64,000 bases of DNA from Vicinamibacterales bacterium (GCA_035699745.1 DASSPH010000032.1:62001-126000); one strand, 5' to 3'. Shown: positions 32,501 to 49,481, numbered from the stretch's first letter. Numbers and translations: made by a program. Notes: generated by a model from the sequence alone, not told the origin.

Positions 32501-35500
32501 TCGGCCGCACGCGAAGTGCTCGGCGCCGGCGCGCACGTCTTCGAGGAGCTGGTGATCAGCGATCCGCTCGTGCTCGGCGACGCGCACGTGCGCGTGCAGA
32601 CCGTCCTGACGCCGGCGGGCGACGGCAGCGTGACGTTCCGGCTGTTCAGTCTCGAGCCGGAGAGCGCCGGCCAGGCGGAGCGCTGGCGGCAGCACGGCAT
32701 GGGGACGATCCGCGCCGTGGCGGCCGGCGGTCCCGCGCCCGAGCCGCTCGACGCCGTCAAGGCGCGCTGCACCGAGGCCATCGACGTGGACGGCTATTAC
32801 GCGTCGCTCGTGCCGGACGGCCACGAGTACGGTCCCGCGTTCCGCGGCATTACCGAGATGCGGCGCGGCAACTGGGAAGCGCTGGCGGCGATCGCGCTGC
32901 CGGACGCGATCGCCGGAGAAGCGGGGGCGTATCGCATCCATCCGGTGCTGCTCGACGCCTCGATGCAGCCGCTCGCCGCGGCCGTGCCTGCCGAACTGAA
33001 GGACGCCGCGAAAGGGGAGACCTACCTCCCGGTGAGCCTCGGCCGCGTGCGCGTCCACGTCGACGGCGCGAAGGCGGCATGGAGCCACGTCCGCGTGCGC
33101 GTGCCGTCGGAAGGGGATACCACCGGCTTCTCGGCCGACATCCGCCTCTACGCGGACGACGGCCGCGTGGCCGCCGAGATCGAGGACGTGTACCACAAGC
33201 GCATCTCCGCGGACGCGATGCAGGTCGCGGCGCGCAAGACCATGGCGTCGTGGCTGCACGAAGTGGCGTGGCGTGAGAAGGCGATCGAGACTTCGCCGGC
33301 CGCTGAGACCGGCGCCTGGCTGATCGTCGCGGCAACACAGGCGGGCGCGGAGGCCGCGGCCGCGGCGTTCACCGCGACGGGGAACACGGCGATCACCGCC
33401 GTCGCCGGCTCCGGGTTCAATCCGGACAGCATCGAAGACCTCGACAAGCTGCTGTCGCGGGCGGCGGCGGATGGAGGACTGCACGGCGTCGTTCACATGA
33501 TCGCGGCGGACGGGTCGTCGTCGCCGGCCGCGCCGGCGGAGGGTGTGCGGCGGCACTGCGGCAGCCTGCTGCATCTCACCCAGGCGATCGTCCGCAGCGA
33601 CCGCGAGACGCGGCCGCGGCTGATCGTCGTCACGCGCGGCGCGACGGACGCTGGCGGTGCGGACGTCGCCGTCGACCAGGCGCCGCTCTGGGCGCTCACG
33701 CGCACGGTCGCCGTCGAGCATGCGGACCTGCGCTGCCGTTCGATCGATCTCGATCGTCAGGCGCCGGGCTATGACGACGTCGCCGCGGAAGCGGCGGCAC
33801 CGGGCGCGGACGATCAGATCGCATATCGCGACGGCAAACGGCTGGTCGCCCGTCTCGTGCGCAGCGCCGCCGCCGAGGCGGTGGCGGCCGGTGACGCCGC
33901 CGGTCCGGTCACGCTCGAGATTGGCGCGCGCGGCATGCTCGATCGACTGGAGCTTCGCCCGTGGTCGCGCCGCGAGCCCGGCGAGGGAGAGATCGAGGTC
34001 GAGATTGCCGTCGCCGGCCTGAACTTCCGCGACGTGCTCAACGCGCTCGGCATGTATGAAGGAGAGCCGGGGCCGCTTGGCAGCGAATGCACCGGCACGG
34101 TGGTTCGCGTCGGAGCCGGGGTCACGCACTTCGCCGCCGGCGACGCGGTGCTCGGCATGGCACCGGCGAGCTTCAGCACGTTCGTGACCGCACCGGCGGG
34201 TGCGTTCGTGAAGAAGCCCGAGGCGCTCGCCTTCGACGAGGCGGCGACGATTCCGGTCGCGTTCCTCACCGCGCAGTACTCGCTGATGCACCTCGCGCGG
34301 CTGCGGCGCGGCGAGCGCGTGCTGATTCACGCCGCCGCCGGCGGTGTCGGGCTCGCGGCGGTGCAGGTCGCGCAGCGCGCCGGCGCTGAAATCTTCGCGA
34401 CCGCCGGCAGTCCGGAGAAGCACGCGTATCTGCGATCGCTCGGCGTGAAGCACATCATGAGCTCGCGCACGCTCGACTTCTCCGCGGAGATCCTGCGTCT
34501 CACCGCCGGCGAAGGAGTGCACGTCGTCCTCAATTCGCTGTCGGGGGAATTCGTCGACAAGAGTGTCGCCGCGGTCGCCAAAGGCGGCCGCTTCCTCGAG
34601 ATCGGCAAGGCGGGAATCTGGAGCGAGGAACAGATGGCGGCGGCGCGGCCCGACGTCACGTATTTCCCGATTTATTTCCGCCCGGACGATCACCCGATGG
34701 TGCAGCGGATGTACGCGGACCTGCTGCAGGGATTCGCCGACGGGTCGCTGCGGCCGTTGAACCGACGGGTGTTCGCGTTGACGGCGGCGAGCGATGCCTT
34801 CCGCTTCATGGCGCAGGCGAAACACATCGGCAAGGTCCTCATCGAAGTGTCGCGCGCCGGCGCGCGCGGCGCCGGCGTTCGCGAGGACGCCACATACGTT
34901 ATCAGCGGAGGCCTTGGCGCGCTCGGTCTCGCGGTTGCTGCCCGCCTCGTCGACGACGGCGCGAGGCACCTGGTGCTCGTCGGGCGCGGAGCGCCGACGG
35001 AGTCCGCGGCCGCGGCCATTGGGTCCTTACGACACGCGGGGGCGGAAATAGTCATCGCGCAGGCAGACATCAGTCGCCAAGATGACGTCTCCCGCGTTTT
35101 CGCGGAGGCGCGTGCGGGCATGCCCCCTATCCGCGGCATCGTTCACGCCGCCGGCGTCCTGGACGACGGTCTGCTCGCCAGCCAGTCGTGGGCGCGGTTC
35201 GAGACGGTCCTCGCGCCGAAGCTCGCCGGCGCCTGGAATCTGCACGTGGTGTCGGCGGGACTGCCGCTGGACTTCTTCGTTCTGTTCTCGTCGATGGTCT
35301 CGGTGTTCGGCGGCGCCGGGCAGGGGAATTACGCCGCGGCCAACGGCTTCCTCGACGGCCTGGCGCGGTCGCGCAAGGCGCAGGGGCTGCCGGCCGTCAG
35401 CATCAACTGGGGCCCGTGGGCGGGCGCCGGCATGGCCGGCCGCGTCAGCGAACGGGACCGTCAGCGCTGGCGGGCCGAGGGGTACGGCAGCATCCCGCCG

Positions 35501-36106
35501 TCCGAAGGTGTGTCACTTCTGAGCAGACTGATCCGCCTGGGAGTCGGCCCGGGAATTGCGGTGCTGCCCATCGACTGGCCAACCCTGTTCAAGCAGTTCG
35601 CGGCCGGCAGCGAGCCGCCGATGCTGGCGGAGCTTGCGTCGGCGTACGCCAGACCGGCCTCGGCGCGTCCCGCCGGCCGCCGGCTGGCCGAGGAGCTCGA
35701 CGGGGTCGCGCCGAGCCGGCGCCGCGCGGCGGTTGCCGCGTTCCTGCACGGCGAGGCGCTGAAGGTGCTCGGACTCGCGGCGTCCGTGGAGCTCGATCCG
35801 CGGCAGCCGTTGAGCGAGCTGGGGTTGGATTCGTTGATGGCGGTGGAGCTGCGCAACGCCATCGCGGCGGCGCTCGACCGGACGCTGCCGGCGACGCTGT
35901 TGTTCAAGCATCCGACCCTGGAAGGGCTGTCGGAGTTCGTCATCGCGCAGGTCGGCGGCGAGCCGCCGGCGGCCGCCGCAGCCCCGCCGGCGGACGTGAA
36001 GGACAAGGAGGCGGACGCCGTCCACGATCTCTCGGACGACGCCGCACGGGACCTGCTGGCGAAGGAACTGGCGTCGCTGGAATCGTGGACGGCCGAGGAA
36101 AGGTAG
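29561..36106 (+). CDS. Modular type I PKS, one fully reducing module: KS-AT-DH-ER-KR-ACP
   Basis: A protein of 2181 residues; ATG three bases after the previous stop, with GGAGAG about 11 bases upstream. Domains: N-terminal helix (SPLKRALIALDEMKGKL), KS (Cys 206, EAHGTGT, NIGHTQAAAG), AT (GHSIGE Ser 659, HAFHSGLMDPI, malonyl type), DH (His 962 in HRKRGAAVFP), ER (about 1460-1763, HAAAGGVGLAAVQ), KR (SGGLGALG; LDD motif in VLDDG, so B-type; Tyr 1924 in GNYAAAN), ACP (GLDSL, Ser 2091). All reductive sites look intact, so a saturated unit is expected. A patch in the KR (about 34890-35180) uses less biased codons, including TTA, CGA and ATA close together, unlike its surroundings. The C-terminal tail is LSDDAARDLLAKELASLES. 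This is the last PKS before the tailoring genes. Confidence 0.97.
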   Translation: MASPTELSPLKRALIALDEMKGKLDAADRARNEPIAIVGMSCRFPGRSHGAEAFWTLLRDGGDAVTEVPKDRWNCDDYYDPDPAVPGKAYGRWGAFLDGIDRFDPQFFGIAPREAAGIDPQQRLLLETTWEALEDAGTSPEKLQGVPAGVFVGINSIDYATLQLQNCDLASIDAYSLSGSAHSIAAGRLAYVLGLQGPAMAVDTACSSSLVAIHLACQSLRNDDCRVAVAGGVHVTLTPINMVVFSKLRMLAADGRCKTFDGRGDGFVEGEGCAVIVLKRLSDAIADKDRILALVRGSAINQDGASSGLTAPNGPAQEAVIRAALKRAGVKPADVGYVEAHGTGTSLGDPIEVQALAAVLGEGRPADRPLLIGSVKTNIGHTQAAAGIAGLVKLVLALQHRQIPPNLHFEKPNPFIPWPTLPVEVVTSLRPWVESGGPRVGGVSSFGFSGTNVHIVVGEAPAQAPVERGADRPLHLVTLSARNDAALQRVAARWRDQLAASTGAGGLDIRDVAFTANAGRAHLSERVGLIAGSIEELRGQLDAVASGERAPRSVRMRVASADRPRLAFLFTGQGAQYAGMGRELYDTQPTFRAAIDRCDAILRPLMERPLISVLFPAAGDEALVNQTACTQPALFAIEYALAELWRSWGIVPAAVMGHSIGEYVAALLAGVFTLEDALTLVAARGRLMQSLPGGGAMAAVFANENVVKEALAPHGGVAIAAVNGPDDTVISGPEKDVAAVLAALQAAGVSSERLTVSHAFHSGLMDPILDEFEKAAAGVKFNPPRVTIVSNLTGQPIRGEIASAAYWRRHLREAVRFADGARALYDLGYRVFLELGPRPTLSGLARRSVAEDAVFLPSLRKAGMDWVRMLETLAELYGRGADIDWPGFDRDYVRYKLPMPAYAFERERHWLAGVSADGARKGGQPGRSTGHPLLGTRLSSALEHAQFDAEIGVDSPAYLTDHRKRGAAVFPATAYLEMGLSAAREVLGAGAHVFEELVISDPLVLGDAHVRVQTVLTPAGDGSVTFRLFSLEPESAGQAERWRQHGMGTIRAVAAGGPAPEPLDAVKARCTEAIDVDGYYASLVPDGHEYGPAFRGITEMRRGNWEALAAIALPDAIAGEAGAYRIHPVLLDASMQPLAAAVPAELKDAAKGETYLPVSLGRVRVHVDGAKAAWSHVRVRVPSEGDTTGFSADIRLYADDGRVAAEIEDVYHKRISADAMQVAARKTMASWLHEVAWREKAIETSPAAETGAWLIVAATQAGAEAAAAAFTATGNTAITAVAGSGFNPDSIEDLDKLLSRAAADGGLHGVVHMIAADGSSSPAAPAEGVRRHCGSLLHLTQAIVRSDRETRPRLIVVTRGATDAGGADVAVDQAPLWALTRTVAVEHADLRCRSIDLDRQAPGYDDVAAEAAAPGADDQIAYRDGKRLVARLVRSAAAEAVAAGDAAGPVTLEIGARGMLDRLELRPWSRREPGEGEIEVEIAVAGLNFRDVLNALGMYEGEPGPLGSECTGTVVRVGAGVTHFAAGDAVLGMAPASFSTFVTAPAGAFVKKPEALAFDEAATIPVAFLTAQYSLMHLARLRRGERVLIHAAAGGVGLAAVQVAQRAGAEIFATAGSPEKHAYLRSLGVKHIMSSRTLDFSAEILRLTAGEGVHVVLNSLSGEFVDKSVAAVAKGGRFLEIGKAGIWSEEQMAAARPDVTYFPIYFRPDDHPMVQRMYADLLQGFADGSLRPLNRRVFALTAASDAFRFMAQAKHIGKVLIEVSRAGARGAGVREDATYVISGGLGALGLAVAARLVDDGARHLVLVGRGAPTESAAAAIGSLRHAGAEIVIAQADISRQDDVSRVFAEARAGMPPIRGIVHAAGVLDDGLLASQSWARFETVLAPKLAGAWNLHVVSAGLPLDFFVLFSSMVSVFGGAGQGNYAAANGFLDGLARSRKAQGLPAVSINWGPWAGAGMAGRVSERDRQRWRAEGYGSIPPSEGVSLLSRLIRLGVGPGIAVLPIDWPTLFKQFAAGSEPPMLAELASAYARPASARPAGRRLAEELDGVAPSRRRAAVAAFLHGEALKVLGLAASVELDPRQPLSELGLDSLMAVELRNAIAAALDRTLPATLLFKHPTLEGLSEFVIAQVGGEPPAAAAAPPADVKDKEADAVHDLSDDAARDLLAKELASLESWTAEER

Positions 36107-36119
36107 CGGGCATCGCCTG

Positions 36120-37121
<1,002 letters not shown>

Positions 37122-37140
37122 AAAGGGGACAGGTCCGAAG

Positions 37141-38727
37141 ATGAGAGTCCGACGATTCTCGCGCGCGATCGTGCTCGCGGCGGCCACCGCCGCGCTGATG
37201 ATCGCCATGCGTACCGGCATCCATGGCCAGGCGCAGACGGCCACGCCGAACATCGTCGTCATCATGCTGGACGACATCGAGCTTGCCGGCCTCGGCCAGA
37301 TGCTCAATACGGGCTTCCTGCCGAACATCAAGAAGAACCTGATCGACAAGGGCTACGTCTTCACCGAGTCGTTCTCGGTCGCCTCGCTCGGGGGACCGGC
37401 GCGGGCGTCGTTCTTCACCGGCCAGTATCCGCACAACCACGGCGTGCGGGCGAACTATCCGCCGCTCGGCGGCATCAACAACATGAACCACAATTCCACC
37501 GTCGCCACGTGGCTGCACGACGCCGGCTACCGCACCGGCCTGGTCGGGCGCTACGTCACCGGCTACGGATGGTGGACGTCGGAGTTTCAGCTCTACCCCG
37601 GATGGGACGACTGGAACGCGCTGATCGACCCCAGCAGCATCAGCGTCGACCAGTACCGGATGAACATCAACGGCAGCCTGGTGAACTGGGGACTGCTGGC
37701 CGCCGCCTACAACACGCAGCTCTATCAGACCGACATCGTCGGCTGGCGGGCGCAGAGTTTCATCCAGACCGCGCCGACCTACCAGAAGCCGTTCTTCCTG
37801 CTGGTGGCGCCCACCGTGTTCAACCCGGAGAACCCGCCGTACAACGAGTGTCCGGTGGAGGGGCAGATCTTCGGCGGCAATCTGTGGGGCGCGACGATGC
37901 GTCCGGCCAATCGCCACTGGAACAGCATCGTCAACCTCGGGACCTACTTCCCGCTCCCGACGCCCCCCTCGTTCAACGAGGCGGACGTCAGCGACAAGCC
38001 GGACTGGGTGCAGGCCAATCCGGCGTTGACCGCCGAGGACGTGACCTGCGCCACCCGCCGCCACTGGCGCAAGCTCGAGACGCTGCGCTCGGTGGACGAG
38101 ATGGTCGGCACGATCTTCAGCGCGCTCACCGCGACCGGCGCCCTGAGCAACACCATCGTGGTCCTGACTGCCGACAACGGGTTCATGGACGGGCAGCACC
38201 GCTTTCCGCAGAAGACCCCGGCGTACGAGTCGGCGATTCGCGTGCCGCTGATCATCCGGACGCGCACCAGCTCGACGATGACGCTCGTGCGCGGGATGGC
38301 GCTGACCACCGATCTCGCGCCGACCATCGCGTCGTTCGCCAACGTCACGCCGCCGAGCACGCACCCGGTCGACGGCCGCTCGCTGCTGCCGCTCATCAAC
38401 AATCCGGCGCTGACGCCGTGGCGCGGCATCGGTCTGTTGGAGCACACGCCGGACGGGGAGGAGAATTACGGCCTGGTGGGGCCCCCGTACTATGAGGCGG
38501 TGCGCACCTCTTCCGCCGCGCCGCGCCTGTTCGTCAAGTATCCGACCGTCACCACGGGCGTCCCCGGCGAGTTCTACAACCTCACCACCGATCCGCACGA
38601 GCTGCAGAACAAGTTCACGGATCCGGCGACGCAGACCGAGCGGACGCGCCTCGACCTCTGGTTGAACGCGCTCAAGTCGTGCCGCGGGATCACGTGCTAT
38701 ATCTACGAGACCTATTTCGCTTTCTAG
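37141..38727 (+). CDS. Exported sulfatase-fold protein lacking the formylglycine Cys/Ser (copy 1)
   Basis: A protein of 528 residues; ATG 19 bases after the methyltransferase stop, with GAAAGGGGA upstream. The N-terminus is an arginine-rich stretch plus a hydrophobic segment, consistent with a signal peptide. The body matches the sulfatase branch of the alkaline phosphatase superfamily: metal-binding LDD (about 44-45), an FFTGQYPHNHGV segment, and LTADNG (Asp 345, Asn 346). In active sulfatases the motif is C/S-x-P-x-R, and the first residue becomes formylglycine. Here it reads G-G-P-A-R, with Gly at residue 84. Classical sulfate-ester hydrolysis is therefore doubtful. The C-terminus has a CxxxxC pair shared with the next gene, and other Cys positions also match, suggesting disulfides outside the cytoplasm. 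Its role in this pathway is unknown. Confidence 0.85.
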   Translation: MRVRRFSRAIVLAAATAALMIAMRTGIHGQAQTATPNIVVIMLDDIELAGLGQMLNTGFLPNIKKNLIDKGYVFTESFSVASLGGPARASFFTGQYPHNHGVRANYPPLGGINNMNHNSTVATWLHDAGYRTGLVGRYVTGYGWWTSEFQLYPGWDDWNALIDPSSISVDQYRMNINGSLVNWGLLAAAYNTQLYQTDIVGWRAQSFIQTAPTYQKPFFLLVAPTVFNPENPPYNECPVEGQIFGGNLWGATMRPANRHWNSIVNLGTYFPLPTPPSFNEADVSDKPDWVQANPALTAEDVTCATRRHWRKLETLRSVDEMVGTIFSALTATGALSNTIVVLTADNGFMDGQHRFPQKTPAYESAIRVPLIIRTRTSSTMTLVRGMALTTDLAPTIASFANVTPPSTHPVDGRSLLPLINNPALTPWRGIGLLEHTPDGEENYGLVGPPYYEAVRTSSAAPRLFVKYPTVTTGVPGEFYNLTTDPHELQNKFTDPATQTERTRLDLWLNALKSCRGITCYIYETYFAF

Positions 38728-38735
38728 GGAGTCCG

Positions 38736-40316
38736 ATGAACATTCGCCGTCTTCTCCGCGCCGTCGTCTGTGCCGTCGTTGTCGCGTCCGGTGCACTGTG
38801 GCAGGCGCGCCCCGGTCACTCGCAAACCCGCCCGAACATCGTGGTGATCCTGCTGGACGATTTCGACGCGGAAACCCTGGAGGTTGCGGTCGCGAAGGGG
38901 CTGGCGCCGAACATCGCCCAATACCTTGCGGGCCAGGGCTACACGTTCACCAATGCGTTCACGACGACCACATTCGGCAGTCCCGCGCGCGCAACCTACC
39001 TGACCGGTCAGTACGCGCACAACCACGGCGAATTCGGCACCGACCCGATTCTCGGCGGCGCCCCGCGGTTGAACGAGTCAGCGACGGTTGCGACATGGCT
39101 GAAAACGGCCGGGTATCGCACCGGGCTGGTCGGACGGCATCTCACCGGCTACGGGCTCTTCACGCCGGCAACCCGAATTCCTCCAGGCTGGGATAGTTGG
39201 TCGGCACTCATCGACCCGACGACGTGGAGCATGGACAAATACGTGCTGAACGTCAACGGCACGCTCGTCGATGTCGGCGCCGCCGCGGCCGCCTCCGGAG
39301 TCGAGCTGCATCAGACCGACATCCTCGCCTACCTTGCCGGCACGTTCATCAGGAGCGCGCCCCTGTACCTGCGCCCGTTCTTCCTGACCGTGACCCCGGT
39401 CGTGTTCAACCGCGAGCGGTGGCCGGGCCCGACGATCCACAACGTGTGCCCGAACCCGGCCGACACGGTGTTCGGCGGCAACTACTGGGGCGTGGCACAA
39501 AAGCCCGCAGCGCGGCACATCGACACGGTGACCGGCGACGTGACCGCGTTTCCGCTGCCGAAGCCGCCGTCCTTCAACGAAGAGGACATGTCGGACAAGC
39601 CGCTGTGGGCACAGCAGAACCCGCAGCTTACCGAGACCGACATCGACTGCCTCCAGAAGCGCTACTGGCGCAAGCTCGAGGCCCTGCGCGGCGTCGACGA
39701 TCTCGTCGGCCACGTGATCGGCTCGCTCCAGGCCGCGGGAACCCTCAACAATACGATGGTGATCCTGACCTCGGACGCGGGAGACAACGACGGGCGCCAC
39801 CGGTTCCCCGAGAAGATGCTGGCGTCCGAGCAGGCGCTTCGGGTTCCTCTGTACGTGCGGATGGCCGGAGGCAGCCAGCCCGTCACGATCCCCCGTCTCG
39901 TCCTGGCGACCGACCTCGCGCCGACGATCGTGCACGCCGCGTCGGCGCTGCCGACGATTACCATGGACGGACGATCGCTGCTGCCCCTGATTCAGAACCC
40001 GGCCCTGGCGACCTGGCGCCGGATCGGCCTGATCGAGCATGCGCTGGTGCCTCCGCTCGACACCCCGTTCGCCTCGCCGCCCACGTACCTGGCGGCGCGT
40101 ACCGACGCGGCCGCGCCGCGGATGTTCGTGCGCTATCCGACGGTGACCGCCGGGGTGAACGGCGAGCTGTACGACCTGTCGCTCGATCCCCACCAGATCG
40201 ACAACGTGTTCACCGCTCCCGCCCGTCAGACGGAGGTGGCACGCCTGAACGCCTGGTTGAATGCGTTGCGGACCTGCAAGGGCCTCGTCTGCACGCTGGT
40301 CGAGAATACATATTGA
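38736..40316 (+). CDS. Exported sulfatase-fold protein lacking the formylglycine Cys/Ser (copy 2)
   Basis: A protein of 526 residues. The ATG at 38736 is preferred because AGGGAG lies just upstream and it gives a normal signal peptide (MNIRRLLRAVVCAVVVASGA). A GTG at 38679 would overlap the previous gene by 49 bases. It is a clear tandem paralogue of the preceding protein, matching in LDD (41-42), the LTGQYAHNHG segment, the Cys positions and the terminal CxxxxC. The formylglycine motif reads G-S-P-A-R with Gly at residue 81. The second metal site reads TSDAGD, so the residue after Asp 347 is Ala rather than the usual Asn or His. This copy has thus drifted further from a working sulfatase. 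Substrate binding, a different phosphoryl or sulfuryl chemistry, or a structural role are all possible. Confidence 0.85.
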   Translation: MNIRRLLRAVVCAVVVASGALWQARPGHSQTRPNIVVILLDDFDAETLEVAVAKGLAPNIAQYLAGQGYTFTNAFTTTTFGSPARATYLTGQYAHNHGEFGTDPILGGAPRLNESATVATWLKTAGYRTGLVGRHLTGYGLFTPATRIPPGWDSWSALIDPTTWSMDKYVLNVNGTLVDVGAAAAASGVELHQTDILAYLAGTFIRSAPLYLRPFFLTVTPVVFNRERWPGPTIHNVCPNPADTVFGGNYWGVAQKPAARHIDTVTGDVTAFPLPKPPSFNEEDMSDKPLWAQQNPQLTETDIDCLQKRYWRKLEALRGVDDLVGHVIGSLQAAGTLNNTMVILTSDAGDNDGRHRFPEKMLASEQALRVPLYVRMAGGSQPVTIPRLVLATDLAPTIVHAASALPTITMDGRSLLPLIQNPALATWRRIGLIEHALVPPLDTPFASPPTYLAARTDAAAPRMFVRYPTVTAGVNGELYDLSLDPHQIDNVFTAPARQTEVARLNAWLNALRTCKGLVCTLVENTY

Positions 40317-40332
40317 GAGCCGCGGCGCGGTC

Positions 40333-42000
40333 ATGAACGGCGACCGCCCGGTGAAGCCGCCGGCGGACGCCGACAAGCGCGAGGCGCTGGCGCGTCTCCT
40401 CCGGGAGCGCATCGCAGCGCCGCAGGTCGAACATCCGCTCTCGTTCAATCAGCGATCGCTCTGGTTCATGCACCGGCTGGCGCCCGGCAGCGCCGCCTAC
40501 AACGTCGCCTACGCCTTCGTCGTCGAATCGCCGCTCGATGCCGCGGCGCTGCGCGGCGCCTTCGAGCGGTTGACGGCGCGGCACGCGATCCTGCGGACGA
40601 CGTATTCGGCGGCGGCGCCGGTGCAGGTGGTGCATGCCGGACGGCCGCTGGATTTTGCGGAAGTCGACGCGCGCGAATCGGCCGCGGCCGATCTCGACGA
40701 GCGGCTGCGGGCGGAAGCGCAGCGGCCGTTCGATCTCGAGCACGGACCGGTGTTCCGCGTGCGCGTCTTCACGACCGCCGACGCGCCGGTGCTGCTGGTC
40801 ACCTTCCATCACATCGCCTACGACCTCTGGTCGATGGCGACCTTCCTCGCGGAGCTGGGCGCGCTGTACCGCGCGGCTGCCACCGGCGCCGGACCGCTGC
40901 CGCCGCCGGAGACCCAATACGTCGATTTCGTGCGCTGGCAGCACGAACGCCTGGCGGCGGACGGCGAGCGTCTGTGGACCTACTGGCGAGGCGTGCTGTC
41001 CGGCGCGCTGCCGGTGCTCGAGCTGCCGGCGGACCATCCGCGGCCGCCCGTGCAGTCGTTTCACGGCGCGGTGCTGTCGCGCGGCATTCCCGCCGATCTC
41101 GCGGCGCGGCTGCGCGAGCTGGCGCGCGCCGAAGGGGTCACGCTCTTCGTCGTGCTGCTCGCCGCCTATCAGTTGTTCCTGCATCGCGCGTCCGGGCAGC
41201 CGGACGTGCTCGTCGGCACGCCGATGGCCGGCCGCAGCCGCGCCGAGTTCGAGCAGCTGATCGGCTACATGCTCAACTCGCTGCCGCTCCGCGCCGACTT
41301 CGCCGCCGACCCGCCGTTCCGCACCGTCCTGCGCGGCGCGCGCGATCAGGTGCGCGGCGCGCTCGAGCATCAGGACTATCCGGTCGAACTGCTGGTCGAG
41401 CGCCTGCGCCCGGCGCGGAGCGCCAATCAGGCGCCGCTGTTCCAGACCATGTTCGTGCTGAACCAGCCGCATCACGTGCAGGGGGGGATCGATCTGACGG
41501 CTGGCGCCGCCTCCGCCCACGATCTGCGCCTGCGGCGGCTCGATCTCGACCTGCGGATCGCGCAGTTCGACGTCTCGCTCGAAGTCGTGGACCTGGCTGA
41601 GGGCCTGACGTGCAACTGGGAGTACGCGACCGATCTGTTCGACGAGGCGAGGGTGGCGACGTGGGCGCGGCAGCTGGAAGGCGTCCTCGCGGCGATCGTC
41701 GAGGCGCCCGGCGACCGCACCTCCGAGCTGCTCGCGCGGGCCGCGGCGCCGCGCACGCCGTCCGAGGAGGCGGTGGCGGAGATCTTCCGCGAGATGTTCG
41801 GACGGGAGCGGGTCACGCTGGATGACAGCTTCCTGACCGCGGGGGGTGACGCCGACACCGCGCGGCGGATCGCCGGCCGGTTGTCGTCGCTGACCGGGGT
41901 GACGGTGCCGCTGGCGGCCGTCTTCGACGCGCCGACGGTGGCGGGCCTGGCGTCCCTGCTGGAAGACGCCTTGCTGGGGGCGCTCGGCGACGGCGACTAA
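40333..42000 (+). CDS. NRPS condensation domain with degenerate carrier domain (C-PCP*)
   Basis: A protein of 555 residues. The ATG at 40333 lies 16 bases after the previous stop; an in-frame ATG at 40261 would overlap the upstream gene. The N-terminal helix (ADKREALARLLRER) resembles those of the C-domain proteins at 51405 and 62545. The condensation domain has the SFNQRSLWF opening and HHIAYDLWS (His 159-160). The usual Gly after Asp in HHxxxDG is Leu, as in some PKS-associated C domains. The last 80 residues have a carrier-protein shape (SFLTAGGDADTARRI), but the phosphopantetheine site reads GGDA. Residue 507 is Ala (GCC) instead of Ser, so this carrier cannot be charged in the usual way. 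No adenylation domain is present. The protein may act as a non-loading bridge or release/transfer unit between the PKS and NRPS parts. Confidence 0.88.
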   Translation: MNGDRPVKPPADADKREALARLLRERIAAPQVEHPLSFNQRSLWFMHRLAPGSAAYNVAYAFVVESPLDAAALRGAFERLTARHAILRTTYSAAAPVQVVHAGRPLDFAEVDARESAAADLDERLRAEAQRPFDLEHGPVFRVRVFTTADAPVLLVTFHHIAYDLWSMATFLAELGALYRAAATGAGPLPPPETQYVDFVRWQHERLAADGERLWTYWRGVLSGALPVLELPADHPRPPVQSFHGAVLSRGIPADLAARLRELARAEGVTLFVVLLAAYQLFLHRASGQPDVLVGTPMAGRSRAEFEQLIGYMLNSLPLRADFAADPPFRTVLRGARDQVRGALEHQDYPVELLVERLRPARSANQAPLFQTMFVLNQPHHVQGGIDLTAGAASAHDLRLRRLDLDLRIAQFDVSLEVVDLAEGLTCNWEYATDLFDEARVATWARQLEGVLAAIVEAPGDRTSELLARAAAPRTPSEEAVAEIFREMFGRERVTLDDSFLTAGGDADTARRIAGRLSSLTGVTVPLAAVFDAPTVAGLASLLEDALLGALGDGD

Positions 42001-42020
42001 AGTCTACCCAAGGGCAGACT
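42001..42020. promoter_or_regulatory. Dyad AGTC-N12-GACT, copy 1 (candidate activator site)
   Basis: The inverted repeat starts immediately after the stop of the C-PCP* gene. The arms are AGTCTACCC and GGGCAGACT with a two-base centre and one mismatched pair, flanked by AA and TTT. The same AGTC-N12-GAC(T/A) frame recurs at 49482 and 51257. Because T residues follow, it could also work as a weak terminator for the upstream operon. Confidence 0.5.
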
Positions 42021-42076
42021 TTTCCCGCGCCCACGCCGGAAATGTGCCCTCTGACGGGCGTTTCCGCCCCTTCCGC

Positions 42077-42092
42077 TGGCGCGTCTTTTGAG
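42077..42092 (+). promoter_or_regulatory. Candidate sigma-54-like -24/-12 element, PKS gene at 42113
   Basis: TGGCGCG-N4-TTGAG has the GG and TTG at the spacing of the sigma-54 consensus TGGCACG-N4-TTGCA, but the -12 element is imperfect (GA for GC). It lies about 57 bases downstream of the dyad and leaves only a short leader before the ATG. Confidence 0.3.
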
Positions 42093-42112
42093 TTTCCCCC
42101 GGTTTGCATCCG

Positions 42113-49444
<7,332 letters not shown>

Positions 49445-49481
49445 CCCCGAAATCCGTCGAGTAGCGGCGGCGCGGACCTTT

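Noticed and set aside
38679-38735. GTG start of the second sulfatase-fold gene
   Set aside because: It would overlap the previous gene and put 19 residues before a normal signal peptide; the ATG at 38736 has AGGGAG upstream.
42001-42020. Dyad read only as a terminator of the upstream operon
   Set aside because: The stem-loop with T residues allows it, but the same spacing recurs in two gaps where no terminator role fits, so a binding site is the better reading.
42104-42108. TTGCA just before the PKS start as a -12 element
   Set aside because: There is no GG at the -24 distance upstream.
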